38,385 bases of DNA from Planctomycetota bacterium (GTDB lineage: Bacteria > Planctomycetota > PUPC01 > DSUN01). The notes beneath the pieces are model-generated. The model saw only the letters and a list, made by a program, of their open reading frames with translations. It did not search any database and was not told where the DNA came from. The position numbers were made by a program, and so were the translations under genes. Of this stretch, positions 34,283 through 38,385 are shown piece after piece (position 1 is the first letter of the stretch; every line of letters begins with the position of its first letter). Location of the stretch: contig VGYW01000017.1 of NCBI GenBank assembly GCA_016872875.1, forward strand, positions 1 to 38,385, given 5' to 3'.

Positions 34283-34535
34283 CCAAAGGAAAGCAACGGC
34301 CATTTCCAGAGCCAGGAGCATCGAGCACCTGGGCGAGTTCTGGGATTCCCATAGCTTGGCCGACTACTGGGGCCAGACCCGGGAGGCCCTTTTCGAGCTT
34401 CGCGCCGCGCGCCGACGAAGGGTGACCATTTCGCCTGAACTCTATGCCCAGGTCGAAGCGGAGGCTCATCAGAGAGGGGTCTCGCCCGAAACGCTGGTGA
34501 ACCTGTGGCTGACAGAGCACGTTGGCACGAGATAG
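34275..34535 (+). CDS. Antitoxin of the BrnT-type pair (CopG/BrnA-like)
   Basis: The 86-residue protein starts at GTG 34275, 8 bp after AGGAG, and overlaps the end of the toxin gene. It has the FWDSHSLADYW segment and a ribbon-helix-helix-like region RRRVTISPELYAQVEAEAHQRGVSPETLVNLWLTEHV, as in CopG-type antitoxins that pair with BrnT. It probably neutralises the toxin and represses the promoter at 33915. Confidence 0.78.
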   Translation: MASQRKATAISRARSIEHLGEFWDSHSLADYWGQTREALFELRAARRRRVTISPELYAQVEAEAHQRGVSPETLVNLWLTEHVGTR

Positions 34536-34592
34536 GCGCGCCGGCGTCGGGGAGGAGTAATCCAGGATCAATGGGGCCGATGGATCAAGGCC

Positions 34593-34762
34593 GACGAGTT
34601 CTGGAAGAAGTATGACGCGGGGGAGTTCGGCAAGTAGGGCGGGGGGAAGGCAGAGGGCAGACGGCAGGGGAAGAGAAGCCAGGTGTTGGGTGTCAGGTGT
34701 TGGGGGTTGGGGGCAGGGGAAGACAGGTTATCGGTGTTCGGTGTTCGGTCTTCGGGGTATGC
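34593..34762 (+). repeat. Kinase 3'-end remnant plus tandem-unit block, copy 2
   Basis: ADEFWKKYDAGEFGK-stop can still be read at 34590-34637. It is followed by the same trailing sequence as after the large kinase: GGCAGAGGGCAGACGGCAG units, AGGTGTTGGGTGTCAGGTG units and GTGTTCGGTCTTCGGGG. No upstream kinase sequence remains, so this is either the scar of a second kinase gene or a duplicated block. Confidence 0.82.
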
Positions 34763-34803
34763 AAGAAGAAGACAGCCCCAAGAGGTGGAAGGCGGGGGGT
34801 GTT

Positions 34804-35250
34804 TCACGGTTCCAGTTCGTCGAGGATGAGCGCGCGAATGTCGTGGACGCGCTTGAAGACTGGATCGTTGGTGAGGATGGCCTGGCAGCCGGCGTGGGTG
34901 GCGACGGCAACCTGAAAGGCATCGGCGAGGCGGAGATCATAGGTCGCGCGGGTGCGGGCGGCGCATGCGGCTTGCTGCTCCCCGATCGTGTGGAACTCCG
35001 TGTCCTCGCCCTCCACAATGAGGGTGTGGTAGGATGCTTCGAGATCGGCCAGACCCAGTCGGAGCGGGTGGACAAGGCACTCGGCCAGGGTGACAGGGGA
35101 TGTGACGATGAGGACGCCCCTGCGCGCACGCGCGGCGAAGAAACTCGTCATGCGTTCCGCGTAGATGGGGTTTCGCTCGAGGTGGTAGATGGCAGGCGCA
35201 GAGTCCATGAGGACCGCCGACACGCCGTCGAGCGCCTCTTCAATCCTCAC
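34804..35250 (-). CDS. PIN-domain toxin (VapC-like)
   Basis: The 148-residue protein starts at GTG 35250 and shares a GTGA overlap with the antitoxin stop. It has the four PIN acidic positions: Asp in VLMDSAPAIYHLE, Glu in TLAECLVHPLRLG, Asp in LRLADAFQVAVATHAGC and Asp in ILTNDPVFKRV. It is expected to be a Mg2+-dependent RNase. It belongs to a different PIN subfamily from the copies at 324, 2411 and 6405, because the spacing and the LTND motif differ. Confidence 0.85.
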   Translation of the reverse strand: MRIEEALDGVSAVLMDSAPAIYHLERNPIYAERMTSFFAARARRGVLIVTSPVTLAECLVHPLRLGLADLEASYHTLIVEGEDTEFHTIGEQQAACAARTRATYDLRLADAFQVAVATHAGCQAILTNDPVFKRVHDIRALILDELEP

Positions 35251-35486
35251 GGCACGCTCCTGCGCTCATCGGATTCCTGCCGAGTCCGGGAGACCCACTT
35301 CTGGGCGTCCTCGCCGCACAGGGGGTAGGGTGCGCTGCCTGCGAGGTCCTCCCAGCGTGGACGCGGCTTGGTTGACACCTCGGATGCCCGCAGGCGCGCG
35401 ACCAAGCGCTCGACCAGCAACAACTGGTCCCCGCGCGCGAGGGCTTCCGCCTCTCTCAGAACATGCTCATAGGGCGGTGAAGCCAT
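35247..35486 (-). CDS. Antitoxin-like partner of the PIN toxin
   Basis: The 79-residue protein starts at ATG 35486 with GGAG 8 bp upstream. A central helix EHVLREAEALARGDQLLLVERLVARL resembles small antitoxins that use an alpha-helical toxin-binding segment; the tail is charged (RTRQESDERRSVP). It is translated just ahead of the toxin and coupled by a 4-bp overlap. A strong promoter lies directly upstream. Confidence 0.72.
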   Translation of the reverse strand: MASPPYEHVLREAEALARGDQLLLVERLVARLRASEVSTKPRPRWEDLAGSAPYPLCGEDAQKWVSRTRQESDERRSVP

Positions 35487-35509
35487 GGTCTCAGCTCCTT
35501 CCTGTGATC

Positions 35510-35538
35510 ATCATACAGGGCAGCGGGCAGGAAGTCAA
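35510..35538 (-). promoter_or_regulatory. Promoter of the VapBC-like pair
   Basis: On the minus strand TTGACT (35538-35533) is followed after 17 bp by TATGAT (35515-35510), about 24 bp before the antitoxin ATG. Confidence 0.75.
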
Positions 35539-35548
35539 AACCCCAACC

Positions 35549-37039
35549 TCAGCGGAAGCGCAGGGCGAAGAGGTCGGCGTCGCGCAGGGTGATGCGCAGG
35601 CGGATGGGGGTGCCGGCAAGGGCAGAGAGGTCGCTGCCGCCTTTCCAGGTGACAACGTATCCGAGGGAGTCGCCGAAGATGTCGGGGCAATCGGCCAGGG
35701 CGTGGCCGGGGAGGGGCTTGCCGGAGGGGTCCTGAAGCTCGACCTTCACTGTCCCTGCGGCAGAGGTCGAGAGGTTCAGGACGAGGCTCTTGCCCGCGAA
35801 GACGAACGGCTTCGTGCGCAACTCCCCCCCGCTCCACGTGGCGCTGGCCGACACAAAACCGTCCATCCGCAGCGTGTAGCGGCGGATGGTGACCCTGTCA
35901 CCCGTCCAGTAGCCCTCCGTGGCGTAGAGCGAGAGCTCGTTCGGGGAGTTGGGCAGGTGGCTCCTGGTCTCGACCACGTGCCAGGCGATATAGTTGTCGC
36001 CGTACTTCCAGTTGTCCTTGAGCCGCAGGCCGGGGCGAAGGAATGCCTCGGTCCAGCGGCGAAAGGTCAGGCCGTCGCGGCTGATCATCAGCAGGCCCTC
36101 GGTGAGGGCCGTGCCGTAGCGGGGGTTGGCCTTCGCACGAAGCCTGCGGTGCTCGGGCTCGGGCAGCGCCTCCATCGCGGGGGACCAGCCGCGGTCTATG
36201 TAGCGGGTTGGGAAGCCGATGAAGATGTGCGGGGCGCGATGGTAGGGCTTGATCTGGTTCGTGTAGAGGTGCTCCTTGGCGGCGCCTGGGTAGGCAAGCC
36301 ACACGGGCTCGGTCCAGGTGATGAAGTCCTTCGAGGTGGCGGTGCGGATGTCGCGGAGGCCCTCGCGGAAGTCGCGGACGTAGGCCCGGTACTCGCCGCG
36401 GGCGGCGTCCCAGAAGGTGATGTTCTGTGTGTCGAACGCGCCCTGGGTGATGATGGGCTTGCCGCCGTTCATGGGCGACCAGTGCAGCCCGTCGGGCGAC
36501 TGATAGGCCAGGAGCCCCTTGCGCCAGCCGGCGGCGGCGACCGCCTTGTAGCGGGCCTCGCGCGGGCAGGCGGGATTGGCGTCCACGAATGGCGAGAAGT
36601 CGTGGCACAGCTCGCCCATCCGCAGGATGTTGTTCTTCGTCGAGCCGCCGAACTCCACGAGGCCAAGCTCGGGCCTCGTCCACGCGATGCCGTCCTTGCT
36701 CTCGGCCACGCAGGTGACCATCGGGTGGGCGTCTACGACCTTGTTGCCCTCGAGGTTCATCTGGTGGCCGCGGTAGTACATGCGATAGGCCTCGCCATCC
36801 TGGAGCACGGTGACGTAGTTGCAGCCGTTGCCCTCCCAGGGGGCGTCGAGGGTGAGGACGATCTCGCGTGGCACAGGCTCGCGGAGGCGGAACTGTGCGG
36901 CGCCGTCCAGGCGCTCGATGAGATAGTCATCCACCATCAGCTCCAGGCGCGAGCCGAGCTGGAGCGGCTCCGCCGCCTGCGCGAGCGCAAGGACAATGAA
37001 GACGAACGCCAAAGCCAGATCGAGTCGAGCGGAGATCAT
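35549..37039 (-). CDS. Exported five-bladed-propeller glycosidase-like protein
   Basis: The 496-residue product starts at ATG 37039 with a signal peptide (MISARLDLALAFVFIVLALAQAAE). It contains ELMVDDYLIERLDG, then propeller motifs such as YRMYYRG, CVAESKDGIAWTRPELGLVEFGGSTKNNI, LAYQSPDGLHWSPM and LLMISRDGLTFRRW. These are Asp-box-like patterns of GH32/GH43-type propellers that are common in planctomycete exported proteins. A beta-sandwich ends the protein (VKVELQDPSGKPLPG). The catalytic residues cannot be assigned with certainty, so glycosidase activity is inferred from the fold. The start overlaps the upstream DUF433 gene stop by 4 bp, so both are one operon. Confidence 0.7.
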   Translation of the reverse strand: MISARLDLALAFVFIVLALAQAAEPLQLGSRLELMVDDYLIERLDGAAQFRLREPVPREIVLTLDAPWEGNGCNYVTVLQDGEAYRMYYRGHQMNLEGNKVVDAHPMVTCVAESKDGIAWTRPELGLVEFGGSTKNNILRMGELCHDFSPFVDANPACPREARYKAVAAAGWRKGLLAYQSPDGLHWSPMNGGKPIITQGAFDTQNITFWDAARGEYRAYVRDFREGLRDIRTATSKDFITWTEPVWLAYPGAAKEHLYTNQIKPYHRAPHIFIGFPTRYIDRGWSPAMEALPEPEHRRLRAKANPRYGTALTEGLLMISRDGLTFRRWTEAFLRPGLRLKDNWKYGDNYIAWHVVETRSHLPNSPNELSLYATEGYWTGDRVTIRRYTLRMDGFVSASATWSGGELRTKPFVFAGKSLVLNLSTSAAGTVKVELQDPSGKPLPGHALADCPDIFGDSLGYVVTWKGGSDLSALAGTPIRLRITLRDADLFALRFR

Positions 37040-38085
37040 CGGGAACCCTCCTTGGTCTTTGGTTCTGGCTTGTCGTCAGCAGGGCTGCTGTCGAGTCCCA
37101 AGGCGTACTTCTCGTTCAAGACCATCGCGCGCACCTTCTCGGCCGAGTACTGAAGGCGCTCAACTCTCTTTCCGTCCTTGTCCGTCGTCACGACAGAGGC
37201 CCACTTGGGCTCCCGGAGGAATGGTGCGAGAGCATCCTTGACCTTCTGGGAACGGTCCCCGGCAGCGAGGAGAGCGTGGCAGGCGTCGAGGCGTGGCCAC
37301 GGATGGTACGCCTCTGTAAGGCGCAGCAGAAGGGGGCGGACGCGCCTGGCGAAGATGGCCGGATGGCTGTTGAGGTATGCCCCCACTCCCCGGTTCTCCT
37401 CTAGTTGCAGGGCGAGATTGAGCCAGGCGTCGCGCGGCTGGTTCAACCAGTAGTTCTCGAATGACCCGTTGATGATCTGCGAAGGGTCGTTGGTTGGCCA
37501 AGCCGTGCCCGCCTCCACCAGCCCCTCCTGCTGCAATGCCCAATACGGTATGAAGGTGGTGGTGCCATGGCGCTCGTAGTTCCGCTTGCGGGCCTCGGCA
37601 ATCTGCTGCACATCACTCCAGTCCGGGTAGTACAGCGCCTCGGATGGCACACGGAGATTGGCGACCAGTTCGTCAACCAGGCGTTCCTGTTTTATGGCGA
37701 TCATGGCCTCCCGCATCTCCTTGCGCGTTTGGAGGAGCTTCATCAGGAGCACGGCGGCCGAGCAGAGGAAGGCCCCCGCGAACAGCCATCCCGCCATCGC
37801 GCGGAACCTCTTCCTGCGCTCGGTCTTCTGCCTTAGGAAGGGAGACCCTGCCGATGGCGATGATGCCCGCTCCCCATGGATGGTCCTCCCGGCATATTCG
37901 AGCGCTGCCAGGATGTCCTCCCTGCTGAGTTGCGGGTATTCCTTGAGCACATCCTCTGGCATCATGCCCTCCGCAAGGCTCCCAACGATGATAGCCACGG
38001 GGACCCGGGTGCCTCGGATGCATGGGTCGCCGTGATGGATCTCGGGGTCAATGCTGATACGCGTCTTCCAGAGCTCGCGTGCCAT
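37036..38085 (-). CDS. DUF433 domain fused to a membrane span and unknown C-terminal domain
   Basis: ATG 38085 lies 7 bp after AGGAGGAC; a GTG at 38091 nearly touches that site and is less likely. The 349-residue protein begins with a complete DUF433 domain at about residues 7-70. It has RISIDPEIHHGDPCIRGTRVPV, EGMMPEDVLKEYPQLSREDILAALEYA. DUF433 is usually a free antitoxin-like DNA-binding protein of 70-100 residues. A Lys/Arg-rich stretch follows, then a hydrophobic helix near 93-117 (MAGWLFAGAFLCSAAVLLM), then about 230 residues I do not recognise, with helical repeats like YHPWPRLDACHALLAAGDRSQKVKDAL. The architecture suggests a membrane-bound regulator. It is co-transcribed with the downstream propeller protein. 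Confidence 0.72.
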   Translation of the reverse strand: MARELWKTRISIDPEIHHGDPCIRGTRVPVAIIVGSLAEGMMPEDVLKEYPQLSREDILAALEYAGRTIHGERASSPSAGSPFLRQKTERRKRFRAMAGWLFAGAFLCSAAVLLMKLLQTRKEMREAMIAIKQERLVDELVANLRVPSEALYYPDWSDVQQIAEARKRNYERHGTTTFIPYWALQQEGLVEAGTAWPTNDPSQIINGSFENYWLNQPRDAWLNLALQLEENRGVGAYLNSHPAIFARRVRPLLLRLTEAYHPWPRLDACHALLAAGDRSQKVKDALAPFLREPKWASVVTTDKDGKRVERLQYSAEKVRAMVLNEKYALGLDSSPADDKPEPKTKEGSR

Positions 38086-38117
38086 ACGCACGTCCTCCTG
38101 AGTGTCTTGTGAACCCT

Positions 38118-38146
38118 ATTCTACCCTCCAGGCGCCGGCGGGTCAA
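38118..38146 (-). promoter_or_regulatory. Promoter of the DUF433-propeller operon
   Basis: On the minus strand TTGACC (38146-38141) is followed after 17 bp by TAGAAT (38123-38118), about 33 bp before the start at 38085. Confidence 0.75.
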
Positions 38147-38191
38147 GACTTGGCGCCTGTAACGGAAGTGGCCGCGGAAAGTGCGTGAGCC

Positions 38192-38223
38192 TGTGGGAGT
38201 GCGGCGGCTTGACGCCGCTTTCC
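38192..38223. repeat. Single hairpin repeat GAGTGCGGCGGCTTGACGCCGC
   Basis: The arms GCGGCG and CGCCGC form a short hairpin in the gap between the partial gene at the right edge and the DUF433 promoter. The GTGCGGCGGCTTGACGCCGC motif resembles a dispersed repeat common in planctomycete genomes, as I recall; only one copy is present here. Confidence 0.55.
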
Positions 38224-38286
38224 ATGCGCCTTGGGGCAATTCAAAGGCAGTCGCACCGCACCGGGCACCCGGACCCACAATGCACC

Positions 38287-38385
38287 TCACGGAGCGTCAT
38301 CTTTCTCGGGGGGCCTCGGGCCGTAGTGGGGGAGGGGCTGGGTGGCTTCGTAGGCGCCGAGGTCGGGGGCGGCGCCGAGGAAGTC
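38287..38385 (-). CDS. C-terminal end of a secreted beta-helix-type protein (partial)
   Basis: Entering from the right edge on the minus strand, 32 residues read DFLGAAPDLGAYEATQPLPH and then a Pro-rich tail, ending in TGA at 38289-38287. The D-LGAAPDLGAYE motif is the typical last strand of right-handed parallel beta-helix proteins (pectate-lyase-like or polymorphic outer-membrane-type) in this bacterial group. The rest of the gene lies outside the window, so the substrate cannot be inferred. Confidence 0.6.
   Translation of the reverse strand, partial: DFLGAAPDLGAYEATQPLPHYGPRPPEKDDAP

Noticed and set aside
35189..37153. Plus-strand open frame of 654 codons, and similar antisense frames at 11093-12412 and 27226-28962
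   Set aside because: All are shadows of well-supported minus-strand genes, and none has a domain pattern or start signals.

Overview
The window is GC-rich bacterial chromosome, and the gene content points to Planctomycetota or a close PVC relative. The clues are exported polysaccharide-active enzymes, a Tat-exported Gfo/Idh/MocA oxidoreductase, a PQQ/BamB-like propeller protein, PKD/HYR-type surface domains, and a long Ser/Thr kinase with a zinc ribbon, a membrane span and a C-terminal repeat tail ending in a WKRYDAGEF-type motif. This placement comes from family knowledge, not a search. Promoters are easy to see (TTGAC-N16/18-TA-AAT-like), and GTGA or ATGA stop/start overlaps are common.

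Layout. 1-69 is the tail of a gene, possibly an oxidoreductase. 134-845 is a small antitoxin/PIN toxin pair. 880-2324 is a complete retron: a structured msr-msd RNA gene followed by a retron reverse transcriptase. 2411-8331 holds two parallel operons, each a PIN toxin, a small antitoxin and then a glycosidase (GH36-like, then GH10 xylanase-like). 8459-9397 is lactate dehydrogenase, bracketed by two copies of a hairpin repeat. 9554-13887 encodes exported proteins of unknown role and a HEAT-like protein. 14028-16199 is groES-groEL plus a 54-residue FmdB-type zinc ribbon gene and a clear terminator. 16944-20579 encodes a surface propeller/PKD/HYR protein, a DUF362 protein and a lipoprotein. 20794-20964 is a URO-D fragment. 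21277-29097 encodes a heparinase II/III-like lyase, a Gfo/Idh/MocA oxidoreductase, an aspartyl-protease-like protein and a giant PQQ propeller with a methyltransferase-like insert. 29066-33699 is aspartate kinase divergent from the large kinase. 33998-38085 has a BrnT-type TA pair, a VapBC pair, a five-bladed-propeller glycosidase-like protein and a DUF433 protein fused to a membrane segment. The window ends in a partial beta-helix-type protein.

Two things stand out. First, the retron has an unusually long a1/a2 stem (about 70 bp), an N-terminal membrane segment on the RT, and PIN-domain TA modules on both sides. Second, the window is full of dispersed, non-coding, long-hairpin repeats. Most consist of short reiterated units facing their own reverse complement around a small core. 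Some have inserted into or next to coding sequence: in the GH36-like gene, in the kinase domain and activation loop of the large kinase, over the start of the lipoprotein, and as the new C-terminus of the aspartyl-protease-like protein. One 207/208-bp element is present twice, in opposite orientations. The outer arms of the retron RNA are built in the same style as these repeats. That raises the untested possibility that reverse transcription is linked to their spread.
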